A stretch of 45,322 bases of DNA from BRH-c25 sp964619815 (GTDB taxonomy: Bacteria > Bacillota > Clostridia > Lutisporales > Lutisporaceae). The translations under genes were made by a program, and so were the position numbers. Numbering within the stretch: position 1 is the stretch's first letter; every line of letters begins with the position of its first letter. Location of the stretch: the NCBI GenBank assembly GCA_964619815.1, contig CAZUGK010000018.1:1-45322 (forward strand), given 5' to 3'. Of the stretch, positions 9,200 through 18,034 are shown one piece after another. The notes under the pieces were generated by a model. That model was not told where the DNA came from. It did not search any database and worked only from the letters and a program-made list of their open reading frames with translations.

Positions 9200-9228
9200 A
9201 ATATATATTTACTATAACACTCATTCAA
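9200..9228 (-). promoter_or_regulatory. promoter of fetAB
   Basis: On the minus strand TTGAAT (9223-9228) and TATATT (9200-9205) are separated by 17 bases, about 45 bases before the fetA start. This is a good vegetative sigma-A match. Confidence 0.55.
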
Positions 9229-9319
9229 CTATCTAGCAAACATCACAGGTATCAGACACCCAACTTATCCGGTTATTGTATACGGCTTTCAGAGACAGTA
9301 TTTGACGAAAGGCTAAGGA

Positions 9320-9359
9320 TAAAAAGACAAGCACTATTTACTCAAGGTAAATAGTGCTT
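9320..9359 (-). terminator. terminator of the fibronectin type III gene
   Basis: A perfect 13-bp stem (9329-9341 with 9347-9359, AAGCACTATTTAC and its complement) with a 5-base loop. On the minus strand it is followed by GTCTTTTTAT. It lies immediately after the stop codon of the gene ending at 9365. Confidence 0.8.
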
Positions 9360-9364
9360 GCAGC

Positions 9365-10312
9365 TTATTCGGAAATGGTAGCCGCAGATACGGTATTGCT
9401 GCCGGCTGATAGGTTTCCTGCTATATCATATGCCTTTATCCAGAATACATCAGTACCCGGACCGAAGGGGCTTTTTACAACCCGTGTGTCTCTGGCTGCA
9501 GTGGCAATTACGATACCGTTGCAGTATATTTGATATCCCGCGATTTTTGAGTTATCGGTTGATTCAGTCCATGCCAGGGAAACGGATGACCCTTTGACAG
9601 CAGTGACTTTAAGCCCGGATGGAGCGGCAGGCGGCAGTGAATCCTTCATTGTAGCCACAGTCAAGGGCTTGCTGTTAGCGGATATATTTCCGGAAATATC
9701 AGAAGCCCTCACCGTATAGGTGTAGCTTTTCCCGGGAAAGAGGCTCTTGCTGCAGTAGCTTGTTTTGCTTGTTGTGCCGATTTTAATTCCATCACGGATG
9801 ATATCATAGCCTTTAACCGTAACATTGTCAGAAGCGGGTGACCATGTCAGATTCACTTCTGTTACCGTAACGGAAGAGGCTTTAAGTCTATCAGGTGAGG
9901 ATGGTGCTGTTTTGTCCGGTATGGTGCTGACGGAAATGCTGTTGCTTTGCTCAGAGTAATTGCCTGCCTTATCATATGCTTTTATAAAAAATGTGTAAGA
10001 GGCACCCGGAGTAAGCTTTTTGCACTCATAGTACGTTTTGGAAGTTGAGGCAAGCTTTTTCTCATTGCAGTATACTTCATAACCCTTGGTTCCTACGTTG
10101 TCATATGAGGCCGTCCAGCTTAAAGAAACAGTTGTATGGGTTCTGCCGGCAGCAGTTAATTTCTCCGGAGCCGAAGGAGCCTGGGTATCCGGAATTGTGT
10201 ATGAGTCAGTTGCCCGGTTATACCCACATTCTGCCGCACTTGTCCCGCAGAGCATGGAAAACACAATAAGCAATACAACACTGCATCTGGCGATGAACTT
10301 CATTCTTTTCAT
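9365..10312 (-). CDS. secreted protein with three fibronectin type III domains
   Basis: A 315-residue exported protein: a signal peptide (about residues 1-27, ending TSAAE) and then three tandem fibronectin type III domains (about 43-130, 137-222, 228-314). Each begins with a proline-rich APSxPxxL linker and contains the VxLxWxxSxDNVxVxGYxI core. There is no catalytic domain, dockerin or cell-wall anchor. In cellulolytic and soil clostridia such modules serve as spacers or binding domains on surface proteins; the partner here is unknown. GGAGGG lies 5 bases before the first ATG. Confidence 0.85.
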   Translation of the reverse strand: MKRMKFIARCSVVLLIVFSMLCGTSAAECGYNRATDSYTIPDTQAPSAPEKLTAAGRTHTTVSLSWTASYDNVGTKGYEVYCNEKKLASTSKTYYECKKLTPGASYTFFIKAYDKAGNYSEQSNSISVSTIPDKTAPSSPDRLKASSVTVTEVNLTWSPASDNVTVKGYDIIRDGIKIGTTSKTSYCSKSLFPGKSYTYTVRASDISGNISANSKPLTVATMKDSLPPAAPSGLKVTAVKGSSVSLAWTESTDNSKIAGYQIYCNGIVIATAARDTRVVKSPFGPGTDVFWIKAYDIAGNLSAGSNTVSAATISE

Positions 10313-10452
10313 AACAACCCTCCTAAATTACCATTATTTACAAATTATATCACAATATACCAGTAATTGTAAATAGACTGATCGGGTTATGTCGATTTTA
10401 ATGAATTCATAAGTACACTAATATGTGAATAATTACCCTGGCTTTCAATAGA

Positions 10453-10821
10453 TCAGGTACTATAACTCTTGAAGTTACCCGGATTTTGTGTCTGACCTTT
10501 TAACTCTATATATTTCTTTATGGCATCTTCAATGAAACAACCGGCTTCAAAGGGTCTTATCCCTTTCATAATCAAGGCGCGGGCTGCACCCGGTCCAATC
10601 CTTAATGCAAATACTGCTTCACAATCAGAGAAAATCCCCACAGCAGAATCCATTGCCGTCTGCTCATGCTGAAAGTCAGAACAGGGAGGTTTACTGCTTC
10701 TTAATTCAACAAACCAGTATGCTGAAGCTTCTACTTCAAATACAAGGAATTTATCCGCCCTTCCAAAATGTGTATTGATAACCTTTCCGTCAGTACTTGC
10801 CACAGCAATTCTATAGCTCAT
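10453..10821 (-). CDS. NifX/NifB-C-like iron-molybdenum cofactor domain protein
   Basis: A 122-residue protein of the dinitrogenase iron-molybdenum cofactor biosynthesis family. It opens with MSYRIAVASTDGKVINTHFGRADKFLVFEV, whose HFGRA loop is typical, and includes GPGAARALIMKGIRPF. Family members (NifX, NafY, the NifB C-terminus) carry or store complex iron-sulfur cofactors. It is the last gene of the SAM-riboswitch operon, 12 bases after the NifK-like gene. The NifB-like protein here lacks the usual C-terminal NifX-type domain, so this small protein may supply that role separately. That is an inference. Confidence 0.8.
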   Translation of the reverse strand: MSYRIAVASTDGKVINTHFGRADKFLVFEVEASAYWFVELRSSKPPCSDFQHEQTAMDSAVGIFSDCEAVFALRIGPGAARALIMKGIRPFEAGCFIEDAIKKYIELKGQTQNPGNFKSYST

Positions 10822-10833
10822 AAAATCACTTCC

Positions 10834-12150
10834 CTATCTGTAAGTGTTGAGAACCCTGTCGTAGATATCCTCAACAGCTCTGATTCCACCGTTGTAGCCG
10901 GCATATCCGCAGTTCAGTATGAGCCTATACGAAACCGGAACGCTTAAAATGAGAAGGTCTGCGCCGATATCCTTTGCAAGGTCTCTTTCCCAGCCGCTGC
11001 CGAGAATCAGAGCTCTGTTCTTGTGGTCATCCGACCTTATTTCTTCCTGTATGGCACCTCCGTCAACAGAGAAGGTTACCTGTGCTGATCTGTATTCTGA
11101 TATATTATTGAACTGCTCTTCAATTGATTTTCTGAATTCTTCGGGAGTATCATCAATAACAAACTGTTTGGCAGGGATTATTCCCAGCTCATTAAGGAGG
11201 AATTTCGAAAAGCCTATTGCATATGACGCATCAAGGATTGTATAGAATTTCCTCGGCAGTCCGTATCTGAATTCAAGTATGAAATCAGCCATCCGTTCAA
11301 TATGGGCATAGAACTTTTCCTCTTCGTTTTTGATGAAGCTTTCCACTACGTCTTTATCAAGCTTGCCAAAATCGCCAACCTGCCTTAAGAACTTTGAGGT
11401 TTCATTGCCGCCCACGGGTAAATACGGAAGGTGGAGATAGGGGGTGCCGTATTTTTCCTTCAGGTGTTCTACTATCCCAAGACCTGACCAGGTGCTTGTC
11501 AGTATATTAAACTCCGCATTGGGAATAGTCTTCCACTCTTCAACTCCCTTTGAACCATGACCAAATAGTATGTTGACCTTTAGCCCGATTCCTTCAAGGA
11601 TTCTCTTTATTTCCTCAAGGTTTCCGTTCCAGTACGGATCCTGATACGGAATAGTGGCAAATACATTCACAAGCCCTTTGATAACAGTTCTGTCGGAACT
11701 GAATTTGTTCACATACTGGTCGACAATAGCATTGACAACTACTTCATGGCTGATATAATTATTACTTTTGAAGCCGCCTGTTTCTGCATATACTATAGGC
11801 TTATCCAAGTCCTGGAACTCGCCGGTTACATTCCCGATGTCATCGCCGACTATATCAGAGGTACATCCGGTAAGTACTACGTAAAGGTCTGCATCTACTA
11901 CCTTAAATGCACCTTCAATAACACCTTTCAGTTTTTTTTCACCGCCGAAAACTACTTCGGCTTCACTTGCATTTGTGCAGGGTATTGTACTGCCTCCTGC
12001 ATAGCCTTCGCCCTGGCCTATAAGCCCGCTTATCTTGTTGCTGCACCCCGGTCCCGAATGCAAAATTGGGACAGCCCGTTTTATTGCCACCACAGACTGC
12101 TGTGCGCCTAAAGCACATGAATACCTGGGCTGCTCAATATACTTCAACAT
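10834..12150 (-). CDS. nitrogenase-like reductase, NifK/MarK-like subunit
   Basis: A 438-residue member of the nitrogenase component 1 family (oxidoreductase_nitro). Cysteines in P-cluster-like positions are C12 (PRYSCALGAQ), C36 (HSGPGCSNK) and C96 (VLTGCTSDIVGDD). True NifK is about 520 residues with an N-terminal extension that is missing here, which points to the nitrogenase-like (group IV) relatives. It overlaps the NifD-like gene by 17 bases. With that subunit it should form the catalytic heterotetramer receiving electrons from the NifH-like protein. The best-supported functional analogue is methylthio-alkane reductase (MarDK); substrate remains to be shown. Confidence 0.85.
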   Translation of the reverse strand: MLKYIEQPRYSCALGAQQSVVAIKRAVPILHSGPGCSNKISGLIGQGEGYAGGSTIPCTNASEAEVVFGGEKKLKGVIEGAFKVVDADLYVVLTGCTSDIVGDDIGNVTGEFQDLDKPIVYAETGGFKSNNYISHEVVVNAIVDQYVNKFSSDRTVIKGLVNVFATIPYQDPYWNGNLEEIKRILEGIGLKVNILFGHGSKGVEEWKTIPNAEFNILTSTWSGLGIVEHLKEKYGTPYLHLPYLPVGGNETSKFLRQVGDFGKLDKDVVESFIKNEEEKFYAHIERMADFILEFRYGLPRKFYTILDASYAIGFSKFLLNELGIIPAKQFVIDDTPEEFRKSIEEQFNNISEYRSAQVTFSVDGGAIQEEIRSDDHKNRALILGSGWERDLAKDIGADLLILSVPVSYRLILNCGYAGYNGGIRAVEDIYDRVLNTYR

Positions 12151-13615
12151 CTAAACCACCTCCAAGAAAAGCAAATGGGTTCTGCTCCAGCCACCACTTG
12201 GTATAGGGCATGGTGCTGTGTTTAGCCAGGTTGCTTACAAATTCCCTGTTATCAAGAGTCTCCAATATCCTCTCGGCATAGTTCAATACGCCTTGGTATC
12301 CAAAGCCGAACTGCTCATCACCAATAAGGAGTGTAGGTACGCCGAGCTTTGCCCCCCAGATTGTCATGCCTCCGTGCCTTGCAATCATAATGTCGGGCTT
12401 GACTCTGTTCAGAATATTGACCAGCTCATAAGCCTGCTTATTGCAGACATTGTAATTTCTGACATCTCCATAGGTTTTCACATCATGTGCTAATGCATCG
12501 GAGGTAACATCGCCATTATCGTAAATCGGGTCATGGTGGAAAATTGCAGCACCCTGCACTTCAAGTCCGAGCTCCCTCAAAAGAGCTATTATGGCATGCC
12601 CATGGGCAGCCCCTGCAGTAATGTAAGCGGTTTTTCCCTTAAGCTTTTCACGGTATTCATTAAGCTTGGGAATAACCCGCTCATGCTCGTTTATAATAAT
12701 TTCTTCTATTTCTTTCTCACGGTCAAGAACCTTTCCAATTTCTCTCATCCAATTATCTGTACCTTGTATTCCATAGGCCGGTGGTGACTTTATTTCCGGC
12801 ACATTATATATCTGCTCAAGAGCTGCACCGATATATGTTCCAAGTGTAGGGCAGATTTGTATGGTCGCAGCAGCTTCGGATATATGCTCAAGCTGAGCAA
12901 CTGTTGAGAAAGGAACGATATAATCAGCCTCATATCCTAATTTGTTGAGTAATTCATCAAAAATATGACTTCCCCAGAAGTTAATAATATTTACCCTGTT
13001 GGTTTTTTGCTTTGGAGGCTTTACTATTTTTCTTACTATTGAGTGATAAGCTGAGTCAAAGCCGGTAGTCCATATTTTTGATTTGAAGCCCTCGCAAAAG
13101 CATGAAACAACAGGTATGTTAAGCTCCTCGGATAATTTATCGGTGACACCTTCAACATCATCTCCAACAATACCCGAAGCGCAGGATGTCGTAACAAAAA
13201 TTGCATTGGGATGCAGCTTATTGTAAACATCACGTATAGTATCTTCAAGCTTTTGTACAGCGCCAAAAATAGTATCGCTTTCCACAATATTTGTGTTAAA
13301 ATATCTGCCGTTTGCCGGAGGAAGATTTCTCTCCATCTGGCCAACACGGTATACAAAGTTGAATCCGAAAAAATCACCGGAGCATCCAACAGGAGCATGA
13401 TTTATAATTGCGGCGTCCTTTATCATTGAAAGCTGGCAAAAAGCATTGCCGGCGCTGCAGCCCATACATTGGCTGAAGCTTCTGGAGCTGTCTCTTAAGC
13501 AGCCTGAACGGGCGTGCTGTACAAGCTCCCCTGCAGTCCCTTCAAATCCGGTGATTGAGCCAAGGCGAATTTCACGGATTTGAACTTCCTGCGCCTTAAT
13601 ATTAATGGTACTCAT
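12134..13615 (-). CDS. nitrogenase-like reductase, NifD/MarD-like catalytic subunit
   Basis: A 493-residue NifD-family protein. P-cluster-like cysteines occur at C50/C53/C60, C78 (APVGC) and C145 (TTSCASGIVGDD). C255 (IQICPTLGTYI) lines up with the cysteine that holds the nitrogenase active-site cofactor. By eye, the cofactor His ligand of NifD (in its MHSWDY segment) aligns with Gly in LIGDEQFGFGYQG, and the NifD GHHIAND segment with its catalytic His aligns with GFDSAYHS. So the active site is not that of a true dinitrogenase. Its partners are the NifK-like, NifH-like and NifB-like genes of the same operon. GGAGG precedes the ATG. Confidence 0.85.
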   Translation of the reverse strand: MSTINIKAQEVQIREIRLGSITGFEGTAGELVQHARSGCLRDSSRSFSQCMGCSAGNAFCQLSMIKDAAIINHAPVGCSGDFFGFNFVYRVGQMERNLPPANGRYFNTNIVESDTIFGAVQKLEDTIRDVYNKLHPNAIFVTTSCASGIVGDDVEGVTDKLSEELNIPVVSCFCEGFKSKIWTTGFDSAYHSIVRKIVKPPKQKTNRVNIINFWGSHIFDELLNKLGYEADYIVPFSTVAQLEHISEAAATIQICPTLGTYIGAALEQIYNVPEIKSPPAYGIQGTDNWMREIGKVLDREKEIEEIIINEHERVIPKLNEYREKLKGKTAYITAGAAHGHAIIALLRELGLEVQGAAIFHHDPIYDNGDVTSDALAHDVKTYGDVRNYNVCNKQAYELVNILNRVKPDIMIARHGGMTIWGAKLGVPTLLIGDEQFGFGYQGVLNYAERILETLDNREFVSNLAKHSTMPYTKWWLEQNPFAFLGGGLDVEVY

Positions 13616-13655
13616 TTATGAACCTCCCTAGTATAATTATTGAGCAAATGGCTTC

Positions 13656-14546
13656 TTAACCATGTGAAAATGTCTCTGTAAACCTGTCATACAAGAGCCC
13701 CGAAAGCTCCTTCCCTGATCCGGGAATGCCGCAGGCATCGGCCCGGCAATGCTGGCAGTGCCTGAAAACAGGGAGGTGCTTTTCAGCTGCCTCCCTTGCA
13801 GTATTCAGCTCATTGCAATCCGGAGCTCTGCGGTTCAGCATTTCATTCTGAGGTATTAATGGTATTATGTTTATTATTGAAGCTCCCCTTCCGGCAGTCT
13901 CCCTTGATATGCTTTCGAGCTCTCCATCATTGATTCCGGGTATCAGAACAGTATTAATCTTTACACAAGCGCCAAGGGAAGCTATTTTTTCAATTCCCCT
14001 GAGTTGGGCATCTATCAGTACTTCTGCCGCCTCTTTACCAAGAAGCAATTTGCCATTATAATTAATATAAGAGCAGATATTTTGCTGCGTCTCCGGATTA
14101 ATGGAATTAACAGTTACAGTTATTGTATTAACTCCGGAGTTAATAACTGCTTCAGCCTTATCCGGCAGCAGCAGGCCATTAGTGCTCATACACTTGATAA
14201 GCTGGGGATATTTCTTGTGTACAAGCCTGAATGCACGAAGAGCATGATCGGTTGCAAGCGTATCCCCGGGTCCGGCTATACCCACCACAGTTATCTCCGG
14301 ACATAATTCAAGTGCTTTGTCTACATATTCAAGGGCAGCAGCAGGGGTTATCACTCCTGCTGTGACCCCAGGCCTGTTCTCATGTTTGTTGAAGCCTCTT
14401 TTACAAAATTTACATTGTATATTGCATGAAGGACTTACGGGAATATGTACCCTGCCGTATTTTACATTTGCCTCGCCGTTCAGACAAGGATGTCTCTTTG
14501 CCAGATGCTCAAAGCTGCTGTTTTGCAGCTCTACAAGTTTTAACAT
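13656..14546 (-). CDS. NifB-like radical SAM cofactor-maturation protein
   Basis: A 296-residue radical SAM protein. It carries the NifB-specific HPC motif (C21), the cluster motif SCNIQCKFCKRGF (C41, C45, C48), NRPGV, and a C-terminal CxxCRADACG (C264, C267, C272), the NifB signature for binding extra iron-sulfur clusters. NifB fuses two [4Fe-4S] clusters and inserts carbide to make the precursor of nitrogenase cofactors. It is a short stand-alone form without the C-terminal NifX-like domain. Its place beside the NifD/K-like genes suggests that their product holds a complex nitrogenase-type cluster, as reported for methylthio-alkane reductase. Confidence 0.88.
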   Translation of the reverse strand: MLKLVELQNSSFEHLAKRHPCLNGEANVKYGRVHIPVSPSCNIQCKFCKRGFNKHENRPGVTAGVITPAAALEYVDKALELCPEITVVGIAGPGDTLATDHALRAFRLVHKKYPQLIKCMSTNGLLLPDKAEAVINSGVNTITVTVNSINPETQQNICSYINYNGKLLLGKEAAEVLIDAQLRGIEKIASLGACVKINTVLIPGINDGELESISRETAGRGASIINIIPLIPQNEMLNRRAPDCNELNTAREAAEKHLPVFRHCQHCRADACGIPGSGKELSGLLYDRFTETFSHG

Positions 14547-14558
14547 ATGTTCACTCTC

Positions 14559-15380
14559 CTAGAAAGCAGGAACAACGGCCACACCATATTTGTCCTGTAT
14601 AAATTTCTTTACATCCTCACTAAGTAAAGCGTTCTTAAGCTTTTGAAGCTCGGGGCGGTTTTCCTCTCCCTTTCTTACTACAACTACATTGCCATAGGGG
14701 GATCGGGCATCTTCCCTGAACAAAGCTGTTTTAGGATCTATTTTTGCTTCCAATACCCTGTTTGTGTTGATAATAGCGCCATCTACTTCAGGAAGATTTC
14801 TTACAAGCAGGCCGGAATCCACTTCAACAAATTGCAGGTTTTTAGGGTTTTCGATTATATCCTTTGGTGTAGCTTTAAAATCGGAGAGGCCGTCTCTCAG
14901 TTTTATAAGCCCATTATTTTGAAGCAGTACAAGCATGCGGTATTCGTTGGAAGGGTCGTTGGTAATCAGGATTTTAGCTCCGTCTTTAAGCTCGCTTATA
15001 GATTTTATTTTAGTTGAATAAAAACCTATGGGTTCTACATGAACATTGGCCAGCACTGAATAGTCAAATTTTATTTCTCCGGCAACAGATTGAAGGTAGG
15101 GAGCATGCTGGAAGTAGTTTGCGTCTGCAAGCTTATCTCTGACAGCTTCATTCTGCTGCTCGATACCTGTTAAAATTTCAAGATTTACGCCTTCCTTTTT
15201 AAGTTTTGGTTTTATGAATTCAAGTATTTCTGCATGGGGCACTAAATCAGCCGCCACTTTAATCGTTACCTCCTTAGGGGCTTCGGCTGACGCAGCCTGC
15301 GATGGGTTCTTGGCACTGCAGCCTCCAAGTACCAGCACTGCTGACAATATTGATATTGTTAATAATGTTTTTATTTTCAT
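14559..15380 (-). CDS. metQ: MetQ/NlpA-family substrate-binding lipoprotein
   Basis: A 273-residue lipoprotein. It has a short signal peptide ending in the lipobox VLGGC, a Ser-rich linker, then a MetQ/NlpA-type periplasmic-binding fold (VAADLVPHAEILEF, QHAPYL, INTNRVLEA). Known members bind D/L-methionine or related sulfur compounds and deliver them to MetNI. It sits between the permease and the NifB-like gene in the SAM-riboswitch operon. The ligand could be methionine or another organic sulfur compound used by the reductase. ATG at 15380 is 8 bases from GGAGG. Confidence 0.85.
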   Translation of the reverse strand: MKIKTLLTISILSAVLVLGGCSAKNPSQAASAEAPKEVTIKVAADLVPHAEILEFIKPKLKKEGVNLEILTGIEQQNEAVRDKLADANYFQHAPYLQSVAGEIKFDYSVLANVHVEPIGFYSTKIKSISELKDGAKILITNDPSNEYRMLVLLQNNGLIKLRDGLSDFKATPKDIIENPKNLQFVEVDSGLLVRNLPEVDGAIINTNRVLEAKIDPKTALFREDARSPYGNVVVVRKGEENRPELQKLKNALLSEDVKKFIQDKYGVAVVPAF

Positions 15381-15407
15381 ATACAATTCCTCCTAATTTT
15401 TTATTCA

Positions 15408-16076
15408 TTATTCATATTTAAATCTTTTTCTGTTTATATGCCTTGCTAAAGAATCACCTCCGAATTGCACTCCTTGAACCAATAGTATGATAATTACTAC
15501 TGTACTGAGCAAAATATCTGTCCTATATCTTTGATAACCAAACCGAATAGCCAGATTTCCAAGTCCGCCTGCTCCGGTTGCGCCCGCCACAGCCGTCAAA
15601 CCAATTATTGAAATCATACCTAAGGTCAGTCCTCTTATTAGTGAAGGCAGGGCTTCCGGTATAATTACCTTGGATACTATCTGGAACTGGCTGGCTCCCA
15701 TTGAAAGTGCCGCTTCAATTTTTCCTCTCTCAACCTCCCTCATTGAATTTTCAAAGATTCTTGCAAGATACGGTGCTGCACCTATTGAAAGGGGTACTAT
15801 GGTCGCAGTTGTTCCAAGAGAGGTTCCCATAACAAACCTTGTAAACGGTATCAATACAACAATAAGAATTATCTCCGGAACGGAACGAACTGTATTGATT
15901 ATTGTTCCTAAGAGCCTGTTAAGCTTACCGTGGGGCCATATATTCCCGTTATCAGTTATTGCCATAATAGTTCCGAGGGGAAACCCCATTAGAACTGCAA
16001 TAACAGCTGTTGCAACCGACATATATACTGTCTGGCCCAGCCCCACCAGGAGTACTTCCACCAAATCATCCGTCAT
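15408..16076 (-). CDS. metP: MetI/MetP-type ABC transporter permease
   Basis: A 222-residue permease of the methionine uptake type (BPD_transp_1), with about five membrane segments. The cytoplasmic EAA loop reads EAALSMGASQFQIVSKVIIPEALPSL in two parts, near residues 140-165. The ATG overlaps the metN stop (ATGA), and its ribosome site (GGAGG) lies inside the 3' end of metN, so translation is coupled. It should pair with the MetN-like ATPase and the MetQ-like lipoprotein. Confidence 0.87.
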   Translation of the reverse strand: MTDDLVEVLLVGLGQTVYMSVATAVIAVLMGFPLGTIMAITDNGNIWPHGKLNRLLGTIINTVRSVPEIILIVVLIPFTRFVMGTSLGTTATIVPLSIGAAPYLARIFENSMREVERGKIEAALSMGASQFQIVSKVIIPEALPSLIRGLTLGMISIIGLTAVAGATGAGGLGNLAIRFGYQRYRTDILLSTVVIIILLVQGVQFGGDSLARHINRKRFKYE

Positions 16077-16852
16077 ATTCCATCACCTCCCGTGAAAGAG
16101 ATATTCCCTTGGAAGTTGGAGAGTATCTCTATGAACTTTTTTAAGGTTTTACTTTTAGGATTTGCAAATAAACTGTCAGTCGACCCCCTTTCTATTATTT
16201 CGCCCTGTTCTATAACCGCGGTATTCCTGCAGATATACTTGATTACATCCAGCTCGTGAGTTATAAGGATAATAGTGATATTCAGCTTTTCATTTATATT
16301 CTTCAGAAGCTCGAGTATGGAATACGTTGTTAAAGGGTCCAGGGCGGAGGTAGCTTCATCACTAAGCAATATATCCGGTTTGTTTGCAAGGGCTCTTGCT
16401 ATGCCCACCCTTTGCTTTTGTCCGCCGCTAAGCTGGGAGGGGTATGCATTTCCCTTATCTGTAAGCTCCACCAGCTCCAGAATTTCGTCTACCCTTTCTT
16501 TAATCTGAGCCTTTGGAATTCCGTCAAGCTCCAAAGGAAATCCGATGTTGTCAAATACTGTTCTTGAATCTAAGAGATTAAACTGCTGGAATATCATACC
16601 CATCTTTTTTCTGGATTTGCTTAGTGCATTTTTGTCCAGAGTGTTTATATCCAGACCCTCTATAGTTATCTTGCCTGTATCGGGTTCTTCAAGCCGGTTT
16701 AAGCATCTTATCAGAGTGGATTTGCCTGCACCGCTGAAACCAATTATCCCATATATATCTCCCTTTTCTATTGACAGGTCGATATTCTTAAGTGCAGTTA
16801 TTTTGCCATAGGGAGTATTATATATCTTGCTAAGGTTGGTTATCTCTATCAT
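16073..16852 (-). CDS. metN: MetN-type ABC transporter ATP-binding protein, short form
   Basis: A 259-residue ABC ATPase: Walker A GFSGAGKST (about residues 36-44), Q-loop FQQFNLL, signature LSGGQKQRVGIARAL, Walker B ILLSDEATSALD, and H-loop ILITHELDV. The sequence is MetN-like, but it stops about 80 residues short of the usual ~340, so the C-terminal NIL/ACT-like domain that senses methionine and shuts down transport in MetN is missing. ATG at 16852 was chosen because GGAGG is 8 bases away; the GTG at 16861 touches that site. Confidence 0.85.
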   Translation of the reverse strand: MIEITNLSKIYNTPYGKITALKNIDLSIEKGDIYGIIGFSGAGKSTLIRCLNRLEEPDTGKITIEGLDINTLDKNALSKSRKKMGMIFQQFNLLDSRTVFDNIGFPLELDGIPKAQIKERVDEILELVELTDKGNAYPSQLSGGQKQRVGIARALANKPDILLSDEATSALDPLTTYSILELLKNINEKLNITIILITHELDVIKYICRNTAVIEQGEIIERGSTDSLFANPKSKTLKKFIEILSNFQGNISFTGGDGI

Positions 16853-16876
16853 CAGGTTCACCTCCTTTTATCAATT

Positions 16877-17755
16877 CTAAATACCGCTTCCGGTATCTCT
16901 GACCTCCCCGGTTTCAAGTGCAAGCAGGCTATCTGCCCATTTTGCGGCCCAATCCCGCAGGTTCTTTGTATCAAGTGGTGCAGGTACTCTGGAATCCGTA
17001 TGCTCATAAATTTTGTTGGCAAGCCTTCTGTAAACATCCGCCTGGCTTGAATTCGGTGCAGCTTCAATTGTTGTTTTGCCCTGTAGCTCGCTTTGTGTTA
17101 CTGTCACTGAGCGGGGAACATATTCTATAACTCTTGTTTCAGTCTGCTTAACAAAATCATCTATTATTTCTTTTGAGTAGGGTGCATTGATGGAGTTTGC
17201 TATAACTCCCCCAAGAAGTGCACCACCCGAATTCGAGTATTTTTTTATTCCTTTGAATAGATTGTTTGCAGCATATACTGCCATAAAGTCTGCCGAAGAT
17301 ACGGTAAATACATGCTCGGCAATTCCTTCTCTTATTGGTACTGCAAAGCCTCCGCAAACTACATCGCCCAGAACATCGTATATAACAACATCAAGGTCGA
17401 GTTCCTCAAAGGCTCTCTGCTGCTTTAAAAGCTGAACTGCCGTAATTATTCCCCTGCCGGCACAGCCTACACCCGGTGCCGGTCCTCCTGCCTCCACGCA
17501 GTAAACTCCGCTAAAACCCTGGAATATGGCATCTTCGGCTTTTACTGATGTATTTTCCCTTAGCAGGTCAAGTACTGTAGGTATATATTTGCCGCCCCTT
17601 AATGTGTTTGTAGAATCGCTTTTCGGATCACAGCCGAACTGCATTACTTTATAACCTGCTTCTGCAAGAGCAGCACTTATATTTGATGTTGTAGTAGATT
17701 TTCCGATACCTCCTTTACCATAAATTGCAATTTGTTTAATTTTTTTGTTTGGCAT
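16877..17755 (-). CDS. NifH/MarH-like iron-protein reductase
   Basis: A 292-residue P-loop ATPase of the NifH/BchL/ChlL family. It has Walker A GKGGIGKST (residues 13-21), the switch I region GCDPKSDST, the two cysteines that bridge the shared [4Fe-4S] cluster (C98 in PGVGCAGRG and C134 in DVVCGGFA), and switch II DVLGD. It is the electron donor to the NifD/K-like component. It is the first gene after the SAM-I riboswitch and precedes metN. The ATG at 17755 is 9 bases from GGAGG; ATG 17761 is possible but closer. True NifH is encoded next to nifDKEN, which are absent here. Confidence 0.88.
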   Translation of the reverse strand: MPNKKIKQIAIYGKGGIGKSTTTSNISAALAEAGYKVMQFGCDPKSDSTNTLRGGKYIPTVLDLLRENTSVKAEDAIFQGFSGVYCVEAGGPAPGVGCAGRGIITAVQLLKQQRAFEELDLDVVIYDVLGDVVCGGFAVPIREGIAEHVFTVSSADFMAVYAANNLFKGIKKYSNSGGALLGGVIANSINAPYSKEIIDDFVKQTETRVIEYVPRSVTVTQSELQGKTTIEAAPNSSQADVYRRLANKIYEHTDSRVPAPLDTKNLRDWAAKWADSLLALETGEVRDTGSGI

Positions 17756-17829
17756 TTTCATGCACCTCCATAATTTGATACTTCTGAACATCAGAATGCA
17801 TAGTTACAATAAATTTCTCAACAGAACAT

Positions 17830-17866
17830 AAAAAAATCTTCTTCAAAAATGAAGAAGATTTTTCAT
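17830..17866 (-). terminator. riboswitch-controlled intrinsic terminator
   Basis: On the minus strand a 10-bp stem AATCTTCTTC (17851-17860) with GAAGAAGATT (17835-17844) is followed by seven U. It lies between the SAM aptamer and the NifH-like gene, where the expression platform is expected. A smaller AACCCTT/AAGGGTT hairpin lies next to it (17870-17887) and may take part in the alternative fold. Confidence 0.8.
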
Positions 17867-17896
17867 TAAAACCCTTAAAAAAGGGTTATAAATACT

Positions 17897-18020
17897 TATA
17901 TCTCTTCCTCATCTTTCAGAACAACGTTCTGCAGGAATTAGCACCATGCATGCAAATGAAACATTCTGGTTGCTGAGACTTCATAGGGCCAGTCCCTCAG
18001 TCTCTCTTGATAAGGATATT
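17897..18020 (-). ncRNA. SAM-I riboswitch (S-box)
   Basis: Read on the minus strand, the leader shows the SAM-I core in order: CTTATCAAGAGAG, GACTGAGGGACTGGCCC, ATGAAGTCTCAGCAACC, GGTGCTAATTCC and TGAAAGATGAGG. These are the conserved P1/P2/P3/P4 blocks of the S-box. With SAM bound, such leaders favour a downstream terminator, which is seen at 17830-17866. It controls the whole NifH-MetNPQ-NifBDKX-like operon, so the operon should be on when SAM or methionine is scarce. Confidence 0.95.
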
Positions 18021-18034
18021 TATTTTTATGTTTA

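Noticed and set aside
10834..17755. Classical nitrogen-fixation (nif, vnf or anf) cluster
   Set aside because: No nifE, nifN, nifV or delta-subunit genes, NifK-like protein too short, catalytic His positions of NifD not kept, and control by a SAM riboswitch with a Met-type importer.
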